Source: Salinicola halimionae (lineage in GTDB: Bacteria; Pseudomonadota; Gammaproteobacteria; Pseudomonadales; Halomonadaceae). Taken from it: a DNA stretch of 64,000 nt. Made by a program: the position numbers and the translations under genes. The stretch's first letter is position 1. Each line of letters opens with the position of its first letter. Below are positions 1 through 10,517 of the stretch, in pieces. Where the stretch lies: NCBI RefSeq assembly GCF_003206065.1, contig NZ_PZJQ01000004.1, forward strand, positions 1,382,656 to 1,446,655, written 5' to 3'. The notes under the pieces are model-generated. The model did not search any database and had not been told where the DNA came from. It saw only the letters and a program-made list of their open reading frames with translations.

Positions 1-231
1 TGTCGCCAACTTGGCCGGTGGCACCCCGGCTTTATGTGTCTTTATGTAACTATTATAACGTCTATCAGGTAATTTAATGTTACAAAAAAGCCGATATTGT
101 GATCTCACTTTCTTGCATTAGTTTTCTCATACTCGCACTCATCGCCCGCTCATTGCCATAGCCACGCGGCCTTGCGCCTCTCGATGCTCAAATTCATCGA
201 GGGCGTCCATCAAAAATTTCTCAAATTGGGC

Positions 232-258
232 TAAAGCGAAATCCGGTAGCGCCGATAA
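232..258 (+). promoter_or_regulatory. Sigma-28 (FliA) promoter of the flagellin gene
   Basis: TAAA at 232-235 and GCCGATAA at 251-258 are separated by exactly 15 nt, which matches the FliA consensus fully. Transcription from here would give a 5' leader of about 120 nt before the flagellin ATG at 387. The rest of 1-386 is AT-richer than the genome around it, and I see no gene in it. Confidence 0.93.
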
Positions 259-386
259 CTGGATCAACGGCAACGGAGCCGTTGCAGCAAGGTCCGGCAA
301 CACCTGCCATGAGCGCAGCGGATCAGGCCTAAGGTTGCGGTCTCTTTTGAGAAGCGCCCTCTTAACCGAGATAAGGAATCACGACA

Positions 387-1457
387 ATGGCAGTTATCAA
401 TACCAACATCACCTCGATGATCGGTCAGAACAACCTGAACAAGTCTCAGAACGATCTGTCCACCGCCATGGAGCGTCTCTCTTCCGGCCTGCGCATCAAC
501 AGCGCCAAGGACGATGCTGCCGGTCAGGCCATCGCCAACCGCATGACCTCTCAGGTCACCGGCCTGAGCCAGGCCAGCCGTAACGCCAACGACGGTATCT
601 CGTTGGCACAGACCACTGAAGGCGCGCTGGACCAGATCAACGACAACCTGCAGCGCGTGCGTGAACTGACTGTGCAGGCCCAGAACGGTACCAACTCTGA
701 CAGCGACCTGAGCTCCATCCAGGACGAAATCGATGCTCGTCTAAACGAAATTGATCGCGTCTCTGCTCAGACAGATTTCAATGGCACCAAAGTCCTTGAT
801 GGTTCGAAAACCTCCATCGCGATCCAGGTTGGTGCAGACGACAATCAGACAATCTCCATTTCACTACAGAAAATGGATTCCGCCTCACTTGGCCTGGGCA
901 GTTTTGACGTTAGCAACCTCGCGAAATCAGTGTCGGCTGGAGGCTTAAACGACGGTAATGGTACAGCCGCTGCCGATGCCACCTTTGATTTCACAAATAA
1001 CGGGAGTGGATCTACTGATGGACTGACCGTTCTTAAAGGCAAAGATGATGCTTATTATGTCCAGACATCAGACGGCAAAACCTACTCTGCTGCAGTAGCT
1101 ACGGTAACTGATGACGATGCAACTGTCGGAGTTACTTTCGATGACACCACAGAAATTGATGCAGCCACTGCATCTGCTGCTGGCCTGTCTCCCCTCGCGG
1201 ACTTGGATTCTGCTCTTAGCAGCGTCGACGGCATGCGCTCTGACCTCGGTGCGGTTCAGAACCGTTTCGAATCTGCCATCGACAACCTGAGCACGACTTC
1301 TACTAACATCTCCGCTGCCAAGTCGCGCATCGAAGATGCCGACTACGCGGTCGAAGTCTCCAACATGACTCGCGCGCAGATCCTGCAGCAGGCCGGCACT
1401 TCGGTTCTGGCCCAGGCCAACCAGGTTCCGCAGGGCGTTCTGTCTCTGCTGCAGTAA
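387..1457 (+). CDS. fliC: Flagellin
   Basis: This is the structural subunit of the flagellar filament, exported through the flagellar type III system and polymerised under the FliD cap. The 356-residue protein has the conserved flagellin N-terminal D0/D1 region (residues 1 to about 140, with LQRVRELTVQ at 88-97, the segment that TLR5 recognises in related flagellins). The C-terminal D1/D0 region ends in QVPQGVLSLLQ. The short middle (about 140-270) is hypervariable and visibly AT-richer than the ends. The start is set by AAGGAA about 8 nt before the ATG. It has a sigma-28 promoter and its own terminator, so it is monocistronic. Its cap and chaperone genes lie at 45-47 kb on the other strand. 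Confidence 0.97.
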   Translation: MAVINTNITSMIGQNNLNKSQNDLSTAMERLSSGLRINSAKDDAAGQAIANRMTSQVTGLSQASRNANDGISLAQTTEGALDQINDNLQRVRELTVQAQNGTNSDSDLSSIQDEIDARLNEIDRVSAQTDFNGTKVLDGSKTSIAIQVGADDNQTISISLQKMDSASLGLGSFDVSNLAKSVSAGGLNDGNGTAAADATFDFTNNGSGSTDGLTVLKGKDDAYYVQTSDGKTYSAAVATVTDDDATVGVTFDDTTEIDAATASAAGLSPLADLDSALSSVDGMRSDLGAVQNRFESAIDNLSTTSTNISAAKSRIEDADYAVEVSNMTRAQILQQAGTSVLAQANQVPQGVLSLLQ

Positions 1458-1484
1458 TTCGCAACACGCAGTTGAAGTAGTATT

Positions 1485-1513
1485 AAAAAGCCGGCGAAAG
1501 CCGGCTTTTTTTT
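1485..1513 (+). terminator. Rho-independent terminator of fliC
   Basis: An 11-bp perfect stem (1485-1495 with 1500-1510) with a GAAA tetraloop is followed by a run of T, 28 nt after the flagellin stop codon. Confidence 0.95.
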
Positions 1514-1600
1514 ATCTAAACCTAGTCGCCAATAAACCACTACAACGTCTTCCTCCTTGGCTTACTGACCCACGACTCAACGTGATCTAATGCGTCAAAC

Positions 1601-1843
1601 ATGGCGTTTACCCGGTTGGCCGCAATGACAATAGAAGATTACGAACTCGTTCTGGAAGAACTGCAGCAGGTGATCGATGACGCCAAGAATTTGATGGCGA
1701 GATTCGAGGCCGAAGAGGCGGACCAAACGATGTCGGCGGAGTACCACAATCTTCATGAATTGTATCAGCGTGCCGTGACATCGCAGCGGGCTTATACGCG
1801 GGAGATGCTCGATACGCTGGAAAGTCAGATGGCGGCTGGTTGA
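1601..1843 (+). CDS. Small helical protein of unknown function
   Basis: I do not recognise this protein of 80 residues (72 if translation starts at the second ATG, 1625). It has no signal peptide or membrane segment. It is acidic and almost wholly helix-forming, with heptad-like hydrophobic spacing (ELVLEELQQVIDDAKNLM), so a coiled-coil or helical bundle is likely. Neither ATG has a clear Shine-Dalgarno sequence, which lowers confidence in the start. It lies between the flagellin terminator and a lipoprotein gene and is probably transcribed alone. Its size and position would suit a flagellar accessory protein, but nothing in the sequence shows that. Confidence 0.55.
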   Translation: MAFTRLAAMTIEDYELVLEELQQVIDDAKNLMARFEAEEADQTMSAEYHNLHELYQRAVTSQRAYTREMLDTLESQMAAG

Positions 1844-1968
1844 AGACTTTTCCGGCACTCGGCGCCGCTAGGACCCGCCGATCATCCAAGCCCAGCGCAT
1901 CTCGTATTCGCAAACCCTCCCCGCACCTCTTACGCTAAGTCCACTTAACCTTTGCAAGGACGTGGCTG

Positions 1969-2922
1969 ATGCCCAAGCATTTCTCAATGACGAGACTGGC
2001 GACAAAAACTCGCTGCCTCTTGTTCACCTTGCTACTGCCGCTGGCCCTGACTGGCTGCACCACTTACGTCAACGCGCCCAACGGCGATTTATCTGGATCA
2101 GCACGACAGCCCTACGATCTCGATTATCGTGTCGTCGAGGATCAGACCTACACGCCACCCGATTGGCCCCAGCCCCTGCAGGCAGATGTCTATCTACCGG
2201 AAACTCACGGAGAAGCGCGACGGCCGGCGGTGATGATGGTTCACGGTGGCGGTTGGGAAGGCCGCACGCGGGATGATATGACGCCAATTGCCGAGCGGTT
2301 CGTCAAACGCGGCTACGTGGTGATTAACGTAAGCTATCGGTTCGCGCCGGAGTACCGGTTTCCGGCACAGTTGAATGACCTGCAGGTGGCGCGACACTGG
2401 ATCAACGACCACGCGAACGAGTGGCGTGTCGATTCCAAACGGATCGCGGGTTTTGGCTACTCATCCGGTGCACACATGGTCAGTTTGCTGGCACTGGTAG
2501 CCGGTACAGACAGCAAACTGGATTCGCCCTATGGCGGTGAAGATACCGGTCTCGCGGCGGTAATATCCGGAGGTACGCCCGCCGATTTACGCCTTTGGGA
2601 TAGCGGACGCCTGTTGATCCAGTTGATGAACGGCACCGAGGCCGAGCGCCCGACCGCCTACGCCGAGGCATCGCCGATCTTTCACGTTCACCGTGACGCA
2701 CCACCCTTCTTTCTATTCCATGGCAACTGGGATGACCTGGTGCCGCCCGAACAGGCCGAGAAATTCATGCAGGCACTCGAGAATGATGGCAATCATGTCG
2801 AGCTGCTCTGGATGAACGGCCGCGGGCATATCACCACGTTTTTGTTTCGCGGCAGCGCGGAATCGGCGGCGCTGGACTTCCTGGCGCGAGAAATGCCAGA
2901 CCCGGACGCCGCCGGGCAATGA
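1969..2922 (+). CDS. Lipoprotein-type alpha/beta hydrolase (esterase-like)
   Basis: A 317-residue alpha/beta hydrolase, probably a carboxylesterase or lipase-like enzyme anchored to an envelope membrane. The N-terminus is a lipoprotein signal ending in lipobox L-T-G-C (Cys30). The oxyanion-hole motif HGGGW is at about 92-96, the nucleophile elbow G-Y-S-S-G at 163-167 puts the catalytic Ser at 165, and a plausible Asp (DDLVPPEQ) and His (GRGHITTF) follow near the C-terminus. This order is typical of the HGGG-type (BD-FAE/hormone-sensitive-lipase-like) branch. The second ATG at residue 7 is an alternative start. The substrate cannot be told from sequence. The genes on either side do not suggest a shared pathway. 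Confidence 0.85.
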   Translation: MPKHFSMTRLATKTRCLLFTLLLPLALTGCTTYVNAPNGDLSGSARQPYDLDYRVVEDQTYTPPDWPQPLQADVYLPETHGEARRPAVMMVHGGGWEGRTRDDMTPIAERFVKRGYVVINVSYRFAPEYRFPAQLNDLQVARHWINDHANEWRVDSKRIAGFGYSSGAHMVSLLALVAGTDSKLDSPYGGEDTGLAAVISGGTPADLRLWDSGRLLIQLMNGTEAERPTAYAEASPIFHVHRDAPPFFLFHGNWDDLVPPEQAEKFMQALENDGNHVELLWMNGRGHITTFLFRGSAESAALDFLAREMPDPDAAGQ

Positions 2923-3112
2923 TCACGCCGCAATTGACGCTGGCATCGATTGTGGCTCCGCATCCTGGGATGGGGCCCAATCTATCGATGGAGGCGCTAG
3001 AAACAGGGTCCAGGTCGCTAAGCGACTTGCACCCGCTGCCGAGGTCGCGCACCATCGAGCGCCTCGATATCCTATTCAACGATAAGCTTATTACCAGGAG
3101 CCTGACGAGACG

Positions 3113-5113
3113 ATGAATCTGTGGCGCCGGCTGACGGGAAACGACTCGCGAGAGCAGATCCACTTCCGTGCCCGTCTGGCACGCTATTTCCCGATCACCA
3201 GTTGGGCGCCCTACTACAATCGCCACCTTCTCAGTGAAGATCTGGTCGCGTCCGTCATCGTCACGCTGATGGTGATCCCCCAGGCCCTGGCCTACGCCAT
3301 TCTGGCCGGACTACCGGCGATCACCGGCCTCTATGCCAGCATGCTGCCGCTGATTCTCTACTCGATTTTTGGCACCAGCCGCACGCTAGCCGTGGGGCCG
3401 ATGGCGATCGTGTCGTTGATGACGGCCGCTGCGCTCTCTCCCCTATTTGCCAGTGGCACGGCGGCCTACAGTCAGGCCGCCGTGACCCTTGCCATGCTGT
3501 CAGGTTTGATTCTCGCGGTGATGGGGCTGTTGAGACTGGGGTTCTTCGCCAACTTTCTCAGCCATCCGGTCGTTTCCGGGCTGCTCACGGCCTCGGGCGT
3601 ATTGATTGCCGCCAGTCAGTTCGCCAGCCTGATCGGTATCGGCGGTTCGGGTTTCACGTTGATCGATCAGCTTACTCATCTGCTGACCCATCTGAACGCA
3701 CTGCACTGGCCGACATTGGTGCTCGGCGTCTCCGCGCTGGTGTTTCTGCTGCTGATGCGCCGCGCGGGTCCCGTATTGCGAAAGATGGGGCTGAGCGCCG
3801 GTACCGCGACCTTCATCGTGCGCCTGGGGCCGGTCATTGCCGTCGCCATCACCACGCTGGTCTCCTGGGCAATGAATCTTCCCGCACAGGGCGTGAACGT
3901 GGTCGGCGATATTCCCGCGCATCTGCCGCCGCTGAGCCTGCCGTCGTTCGAGCCGGGATTGTTGCGCGACCTGCTGCTACCCGCATTTCTGATCAGCGTG
4001 GTCGGGTTTATTGAGTCTGTCTCGCTGGCGCAGATGCTGGCCGCACGCCGCCGGGAGCGCATCTCTCCGGATCAGGAGCTGGTCGGGTTGGGCGCCGCCA
4101 ACCTAGCGGCGGCATTCACCTCCGGCATGCCGGTGACGGGTAGTCTGTCGCGTACGGTGATCAACTTCGATGCCGGCGCCCGCACACCGGCCGCCGGTGC
4201 GTTCGCCGCGCTGGGCGTGGGGCTGGTGATCCTGTTTCTGACCTCACTGATTGCCTACTTGCCGATCGCCACATTGGCCGCCAGCATCATCGTTTCCGCC
4301 ATGACGCTGGTCGATCTGCCCGGCCTCAGACGGACCTGGCATTACTCGCGCAGCGACTTCGCAGCGATGCTGATCACGATCCTGCTGACGTTTATCGAAG
4401 GCGTGGAGGCCGGTGTCATGGCTGGGGTCGGCGTGTCACTGGCGCTCTATCTCTATCGCACCAGCCGGCCGCATACGGCGGAAGTCGGCCGCCTTGCGGG
4501 TACCGAGCATTTTCGCAACATCCAACGCCATGAAGCGGAGGTCGATGACGAAATCGCCCTGCTGCGTGTCGATGAAAGCCTCTACTTCGCTAACGCCCGC
4601 TATCTCGAGGATACCGTCTACGGAATGTTGGCCGACCGCGACAACATGAAACATCTGGTGTTGATCTGCTCGGCCGTCAACCTGATCGACGCCTCGGCGC
4701 TGGAGAGTCTGGAGGCGATCAACTCCCGCCTGAAAGATTCACAGGTCGCCCTGCATCTGGCCGAGGTGAAGGGACCTGTCATGGACCAGCTCAGCAAGAG
4801 CGATTTCCTGGACCATCTGACAGGTGAGGCTTATCTCAGCACCTTCGCGGCCTGGACCGATATTCGGCATCGGCTCGACGACGAACGAGCAGCGCTTTTG
4901 GCTTCGAAAGAGGCGTCGTCCGAAACCTCGACGGAGGCTTCGAAAGAGTCGTCGACGGAAGTTTCAAATGAGTGTTCAACGGAAGCTTCAAATGAGGCTT
5001 TGGCTGGGGAAACCAGTGAAGCCGATACCGAAGGCTCGGACAGGCAATCGGCCGAAACCCATGAGCCTGCTCCATCCGGATTAGACAAGCCCGCCCAGCC
5101 TTCAGACCGTTGA
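3113..5113 (+). CDS. SulP-family inorganic anion transporter with STAS domain
   Basis: An inner-membrane SLC26/SulP transporter of 666 residues. Residues of about 30-430 form the multi-span transport domain, starting with the family signature around VIPQALAYAILAGLP and containing FTSGMPVTGSLSRT. A cytoplasmic STAS domain (about 450-560, with LICSAVNLIDASALESLE) follows. Substrates of the family include sulfate, bicarbonate and C4-dicarboxylates (DauA), and the sequence does not decide between them. The odd part is the last 70 or so residues, a Ser/Thr/Glu-rich degenerate repeat (units like STEASKE) coded by imperfect 30-bp repeats at about 4905-5000, not typical of the family. The 3' end overlaps the convergent AGE gene by 12 bp. 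Confidence 0.92.
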   Translation: MNLWRRLTGNDSREQIHFRARLARYFPITSWAPYYNRHLLSEDLVASVIVTLMVIPQALAYAILAGLPAITGLYASMLPLILYSIFGTSRTLAVGPMAIVSLMTAAALSPLFASGTAAYSQAAVTLAMLSGLILAVMGLLRLGFFANFLSHPVVSGLLTASGVLIAASQFASLIGIGGSGFTLIDQLTHLLTHLNALHWPTLVLGVSALVFLLLMRRAGPVLRKMGLSAGTATFIVRLGPVIAVAITTLVSWAMNLPAQGVNVVGDIPAHLPPLSLPSFEPGLLRDLLLPAFLISVVGFIESVSLAQMLAARRRERISPDQELVGLGAANLAAAFTSGMPVTGSLSRTVINFDAGARTPAAGAFAALGVGLVILFLTSLIAYLPIATLAASIIVSAMTLVDLPGLRRTWHYSRSDFAAMLITILLTFIEGVEAGVMAGVGVSLALYLYRTSRPHTAEVGRLAGTEHFRNIQRHEAEVDDEIALLRVDESLYFANARYLEDTVYGMLADRDNMKHLVLICSAVNLIDASALESLEAINSRLKDSQVALHLAEVKGPVMDQLSKSDFLDHLTGEAYLSTFAAWTDIRHRLDDERAALLASKEASSETSTEASKESSTEVSNECSTEASNEALAGETSEADTEGSDRQSAETHEPAPSGLDKPAQPSDR

Positions 5114-6310
5114 CGCTGGCAGGAGCTCGCCGTGCTGGCGCTGCATGATCGGCAGAATATCGTAGCAGGCGCCCAACGTGTGGCAGTCGGTCTTGGGAGC
5201 CGGGCTTTTCTCTCTGGAATAGCGGCGATTGTCCGGGGTCAGAATCCGATACCAGGCGCCATGCCGGTGATCGATCATGTGCTGCCAACAGTAGTTGGCG
5301 ATCTTGTCGTACCAGCGCCAGTACCGCGCCTCGCCGGTCAAGTCGCCGAGCATCGCGGCGGCGACCAGGCCCTCGGCCTGCACCCAGTACACCTTGTCAC
5401 GATTGAGAAATCGGCGATCGAAGTCCACGCCGCATACCAGCCCTCCATAGCGGCCGTCCCAGCCCTTATCGGCCGCCTCGATGAACAGCCGCTTGGCCTT
5501 GGAAATCAGCCAGCTTTCCATTGGACGATGTCGCGCCAGCACGACCATCAGTTTGGCCCAGGCGATCTGGTGCCCGATCTGAAAGCCCCAGGGCCGAAAC
5601 AGGTCATCGGGCTGGTCGCGGTGATAGTCGAAGTCGATATGCCAGTCGCGATCATAGTGCTCCCAGAGCCAGCCATCGCCCATGGGCGCGAACTTATGCC
5701 ACAGCGCTCGGGCGATGTTGAGTGCCCGGTCCAGAAAGGCGGCATCGCCGGTGGCCTCGGAGGCTGCAATCAACGCTTCGCAACTGCGCAGATTGGTGTT
5801 TTGTCCGCGGTAGCCATTCAACTGCCAGTGTGCATCCGCCTCATCGGCGTACAGCTGCCAATGTGGCTCGAAAAAGCGTTTGGTCTGTAAGTCATGCACA
5901 CGATCGAGCCCGGCTCGGGCTTCGGTGACTCCCGCTTTCAGGGCCGTGGCATATGCCAGTAGTACCGAAGCCAAACCGTAACAGCGATGGGTGGTGTCGT
6001 CAGGCTTGCCGTTTTCCAACGTCCAGGCGTAGCCCTGGGTGCGGGACTGATAGTGCCTCTCCTCAATGAATTTCAGCCCGTGCCGCGCCCATTTCAGCGC
6101 TTCGGGCGCACCGGTATGGAGCGCCCAACGCGCGTAGATGATGACATAGCCGGCACTGGAGACGAGATGCCGATGATGACGGTTGTAGAGATGCCCATCA
6201 TCGGTGAAGTAGTGATAGAACCCCGCTTGAGGGTCGATGCAGCGCGGGTGATAGAACGCCATGGTCCTGGCGATGTGCTGCTCTATCTGGTGCGGCGTGG
6301 TCAGTGGCAT
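5102..6310 (-). CDS. AGE-family sugar epimerase/isomerase (mannose-isomerase-like)
   Basis: A 402-residue cytoplasmic protein of the N-acylglucosamine 2-epimerase fold ((alpha/alpha)6 barrel). Family hallmarks are the Arg-rich start of the barrel (about residues 45-65), RSCEALIAASEATGD, WLWEHYDRDW, and the His-bearing GFQIGHQIAWAKL and HMIDHRHGAWYRIL, whose histidines match the acid/base pair of the family. The length and a final HGAWYR-type motif fit the D-mannose isomerase / YihS / cellobiose epimerase side better than true GlcNAc epimerases, but substrate assignment is inference. GCGAGG 5 nt before the ATG supports the start. The gene is transcribed alone and converges on the SulP gene. 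Confidence 0.85.
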   Translation of the reverse strand: MPLTTPHQIEQHIARTMAFYHPRCIDPQAGFYHYFTDDGHLYNRHHRHLVSSAGYVIIYARWALHTGAPEALKWARHGLKFIEERHYQSRTQGYAWTLENGKPDDTTHRCYGLASVLLAYATALKAGVTEARAGLDRVHDLQTKRFFEPHWQLYADEADAHWQLNGYRGQNTNLRSCEALIAASEATGDAAFLDRALNIARALWHKFAPMGDGWLWEHYDRDWHIDFDYHRDQPDDLFRPWGFQIGHQIAWAKLMVVLARHRPMESWLISKAKRLFIEAADKGWDGRYGGLVCGVDFDRRFLNRDKVYWVQAEGLVAAAMLGDLTGEARYWRWYDKIANYCWQHMIDHRHGAWYRILTPDNRRYSREKSPAPKTDCHTLGACYDILPIMQRQHGELLPASTV

Positions 6311-6489
6311 GACAGCCTCGCGTTACAACCTGTTGAGCGAGATCATGCGTTGAACGGCAACTCAAGACAATACACCTAAAGAAGATGATGTCGAATTGAT
6401 ATTATTTTCCGTGATTCACCCATGAAAAATCACGCCATGTGCGATGCACTGACGCGATTTTCCGTATCTCTGAAGAAACAAAATCCCTA

Positions 6490-7053
6490 TTATTTGTGGG
6501 GTAAAAGCACCTTGTCAATGACGTGAATGACACCATTGGACTGCGCCACATCGTAGACGCTGATATTAGCCATTCGTCCAGCCTGATCGACCAGAACCAG
6601 GTTGTTCCCATTCTGCTTGACGGTAAGCGTTGCACCATTCACGGTGGTTAGCGTGGTCATACCGCCACCCTGCATGACCGCTTTCTCGAGATCGGCATGG
6701 GTCATATTTCCGGAAATCACATGGTAGGTCAGTACCGCACGAAGTTTATCGACGTTGGCGGGATCCAACAGCGTGGGGACGGTGCCGGTCGGTAGTTCAT
6801 TGAACGCGCTGTCGACGGGTGCGAACACCGTGAATGGGCCAGGGCCCTGCAGAGTCTCGACCAGGCCTGCGGCCTTGACCGCGCCGACCAAGGTCTCGTG
6901 ATCTGCCGAATTCATCGCGTTTTCGACGATCGTCTTGTTCGGGGACATCATTGCCCCTCCGACATCCGTCGGACCATGATTTGCCCACGCCATTGTTGTC
7001 ATTAACATCGTAGCGGCGACCATCAACCCACGAAACAGAAAGCGCTTATTCAT
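6490..7053 (-). CDS. Secreted fasciclin (FAS1) domain protein
   Basis: A 187-residue protein with a Sec signal peptide (about residues 1-24, ending MAWA) and one FAS1 domain. Both FAS1 hallmarks are present: the H1 box FTVFAPVDSAFNEL at about 90-103 and the H2 box GVIHVIDKVLLP at the C-terminus, with the YH motif (TYHVISG) between them. Such proteins are periplasmic or secreted adhesion or surface proteins in bacteria, and the exact role is unknown. Met-rich stretches occur before the domain. It is divergent from the downstream GntR gene, across a 241-bp gap. Confidence 0.9.
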   Translation of the reverse strand: MNKRFLFRGLMVAATMLMTTMAWANHGPTDVGGAMMSPNKTIVENAMNSADHETLVGAVKAAGLVETLQGPGPFTVFAPVDSAFNELPTGTVPTLLDPANVDKLRAVLTYHVISGNMTHADLEKAVMQGGGMTTLTTVNGATLTVKQNGNNLVLVDQAGRMANISVYDVAQSNGVIHVIDKVLLPHK

Positions 7054-7140
7054 ATTATCACTCCCAGCATTAATGATCTCAGTATTGAGACCTCAGTAGC
7101 TTCTACGCGGGGTTCATCAAAGCAGATGCATAAAAATTCG

Positions 7141-7198
7141 TAGACAAAAGTCTAGACAAACGAAACCGTCACGGCAGAAAACACGAGACGTCGACAAC
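7141..7198. promoter_or_regulatory. Palindromic sites upstream of the GntR-family gene
   Basis: The gap between the fasciclin and GntR genes holds TAGAC-aaaa-GTCTA (7141-7154), which overlaps GTCTAGAC (7150-7157), and ACGTCGACAA (7189-7198). A TATAAT at 7234-7239 is a possible -10 for the regulator gene. The GTC-xx-GAC/ACA core resembles the two sites over the gcdH promoter, so autoregulation is plausible. This is inference. Confidence 0.4.
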
Positions 7199-7294
7199 GG
7201 AATGCATCACATTATTTTCGAAAGATTAGTGCGTATAATCATGTCATCGAACGCTGTAACCCATTGACTACTCCGACGAACTCAAACCAATTCC

Positions 7295-7984
7295 ATGTCT
7301 CCCAGTTCATCCATGCCCAATCAAGTGATCGACGCCTATCCGAAGCTCAAGCGCGACATCATCCGCGGGATCTATGTACCCGGTGAAAAGTTGTTGATGA
7401 GCCAGCTCAAGAGCCGCTACGGATGTGGCGTGGGTCCACTGCGCGAAGCGCTGACTCGGTTGATCGGCGAGCATCTGGTCACCGGTATCAGCCAGAGGGG
7501 CTACCGTGTCGCATCGATGTCGATCGCCGAGCTCGACGCCATCTACGACGCTCGGGCTGAACTCGAAAGTCTGCTGATTCGACTTGCCATCGAACGCGGC
7601 GATGACGAGTGGGAGGCGGCGGTTCTCGCTCGCGCCCATACCCTGGGCAAGGTCGACAGGGTTCAGGATGGTGAAGAGATGCTCGAGCGTTGGGATACAC
7701 GACACCAGGCACTACACGATGCCATGGTCGCCGGCTGTCACTGCCAGCCGTTGCTGCAATCGCGTGCTGCGCTATTCGATCAGGCTCAACGTTATCGCCA
7801 CCTCTGGCTCCGACAGACCGTCTTTTCCGAACAGGCGCTCGCCGACAAGCAGCGCGAACATCAGGCACTGCTCGATACGATCCTGGCTCGCGACGCTCGA
7901 GCCGCCAGCCAGTTGATGCGCGAACACCTGATGACGCCGGTGCCGATCATCCGAGAGCGGCTACAGGAACAGGACTGGATCTAG
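7295..7984 (+). CDS. GntR/FCD transcriptional regulator, CsiR/GlaR-like
   Basis: A 229-residue regulator with an N-terminal GntR winged helix (about 14-75, with YGCGVGPLREALTRL as the recognition-helix region) and a C-terminal FCD ligand domain with conserved Asp/His residues (RHQALHDAMVAGC, EHQALLDTIL, REHL). From memory it closely resembles E. coli CsiR (GlaR), the glutarate-responsive repressor of csiD-lhgO-gabDTP. Here it sits next to the convergent gcdH-gcdG pair, which degrades glutarate by the CoA route. It is therefore probably a glutarate sensor repressing gcdHG. Possible operator sites lie upstream of it and at gcdH. Confidence 0.85.
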   Translation: MSPSSSMPNQVIDAYPKLKRDIIRGIYVPGEKLLMSQLKSRYGCGVGPLREALTRLIGEHLVTGISQRGYRVASMSIAELDAIYDARAELESLLIRLAIERGDDEWEAAVLARAHTLGKVDRVQDGEEMLERWDTRHQALHDAMVAGCHCQPLLQSRAALFDQAQRYRHLWLRQTVFSEQALADKQREHQALLDTILARDARAASQLMREHLMTPVPIIRERLQEQDWI

Positions 7985-8024
7985 GTTTTCCAAGAAGCCC
8001 TGGAGGCTGGCATCGACTTCCCGA

Positions 8025-9277
8025 TCACGGAATCGCGCCATCGAGGCGTAAAGCGGCCATCGCTTCGGCGTCAAGCGCCAGCCACTCCTGCAGCACGCGC
8101 TGCGTGTGTTCGCCCAGGCGGGGTGGCGGCTTTCGAGAGGTCATCCGCTGGCCGTCCAGCGTGATCGGGTTCCCCACCAGCGTGGCGCTGCGACCATCGC
8201 CAGTGATGCGCTCCACGGCCATCTCGCGATGACGCACCTGCGGGTCGTCGAAAACCTGATCAAGCGTATTGATGGGGCCGCAAGGCACGCCGTAGGCTTC
8301 CAGCAACAAAAGCCATTCGTCGCGTGACCGTAGGATCAGCCGTTCGCTCAATAGCGCAATCAGACATTCACGATGGGCAACCCGCTGCGCGTTGGTGGCG
8401 AAACGCGGATCGACTCCCCATTCGGCCTCGCCGAGCGCTTCGCATAGACGTCGAAACTGGCTGTCGTTGCCCACCGTGACGATGAGATGTCCGTCCGATG
8501 CGGCAAAAGCCTGGTATGGCACGATGTTGGGATGGGCGTTGCCCATGCGCTGTGGCGTTTGTCCGCTGGTCAGATAATTGAGCGCCTGGTTGGCGAGCAC
8601 GCCGACCTGAACATCCAGCAGCGCCATATCGATGTAGCCGCCCTCGCCGGTCGCGTCCCGACGGCGCAGTGCGGCGAGAATCGCGTTGGCCGCGTAGAGC
8701 CCGGTAAAAATGTCGGTAATCGCCACGCCTGTCTTCATCGGCTCACCACCGCGGTCATCGGGTTCGCCGGTCAGGCTCATGAGCCCACCCATCCCCTGAA
8801 TCAGGAAATCGTAACCCGCTCGGCCAGCATAAGGACCATCCTGGCCGAAGCCGGTGATCGAGCAGTAGATCAGATCCGGTTTGAGCGGTTTGAGGCTGGC
8901 GCAATCGAGCCCGTAGGCGGCCAGTCCGCCGACCTTGAAATTCTCGATCACGACATCGGCCTTCAGCACCAGCTGTCGAACCAGGTGTTGCCCTGCCTCG
9001 GTGGAGAGATCGATGGCGACCGAACGCTTGCCGCGATTGGCGCTGAGGAAATAGGCGGACTCTTTCGTTTCGTGACCCGAACCCGCACCGATGCCGGCGC
9101 CCTCGAGCCACGGCGGGCCCCAGGCACGAGTATCGTCGCCGCGTCCCGGCCTTTCGATCTTGATTACCTCGGCGCCAAGATCCGCCAACTGCTGCGTGCA
9201 CCAGGGGCCGGCCAGTACCCGTGAAAGATCGAGCACCTTGAGCCCCGCCAGTGGCCGAGAGGTCTCACCCGTCGCAC

Positions 9278-9281
<4 letters not shown>
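8025..9281 (-). CDS. gcdG: CaiB/BaiF-type CoA-transferase, probable glutarate CoA-transferase
   Basis: A 418-residue family III CoA-transferase. It starts with [31 protein letters not shown], the nucleotide-binding opening of the family, followed by [12 protein letters not shown] and IENFKVG. A conserved Asp in [14 protein letters not shown] or nearby would be the catalytic carboxylate. The ATG overlaps the gcdH stop codon (ATGA), so the two genes are co-transcribed and translationally coupled. Together with the acyl-CoA dehydrogenase this gives glutarate to glutaryl-CoA (CoA from succinyl-CoA) to crotonyl-CoA. Specificity for glutarate rests on the gcdH partnership and the GlaR-like neighbour. 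Confidence 0.88.
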
Positions 9282-10456
<1,175 letters not shown>

Positions 10457-10517
10457 GGTTTGGGCTCCTGGCATCGTCGATGCGGTTCGTAAGAACGACC
10501 AGAGTAACGCTGTCAAT

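Noticed and set aside
6410..6434. Hairpin CGTGATT/AATCACG after the fasciclin gene as a terminator
   Set aside because: The stem is only 7 bp with an 11-nt loop and lacks a T run on the relevant strand.
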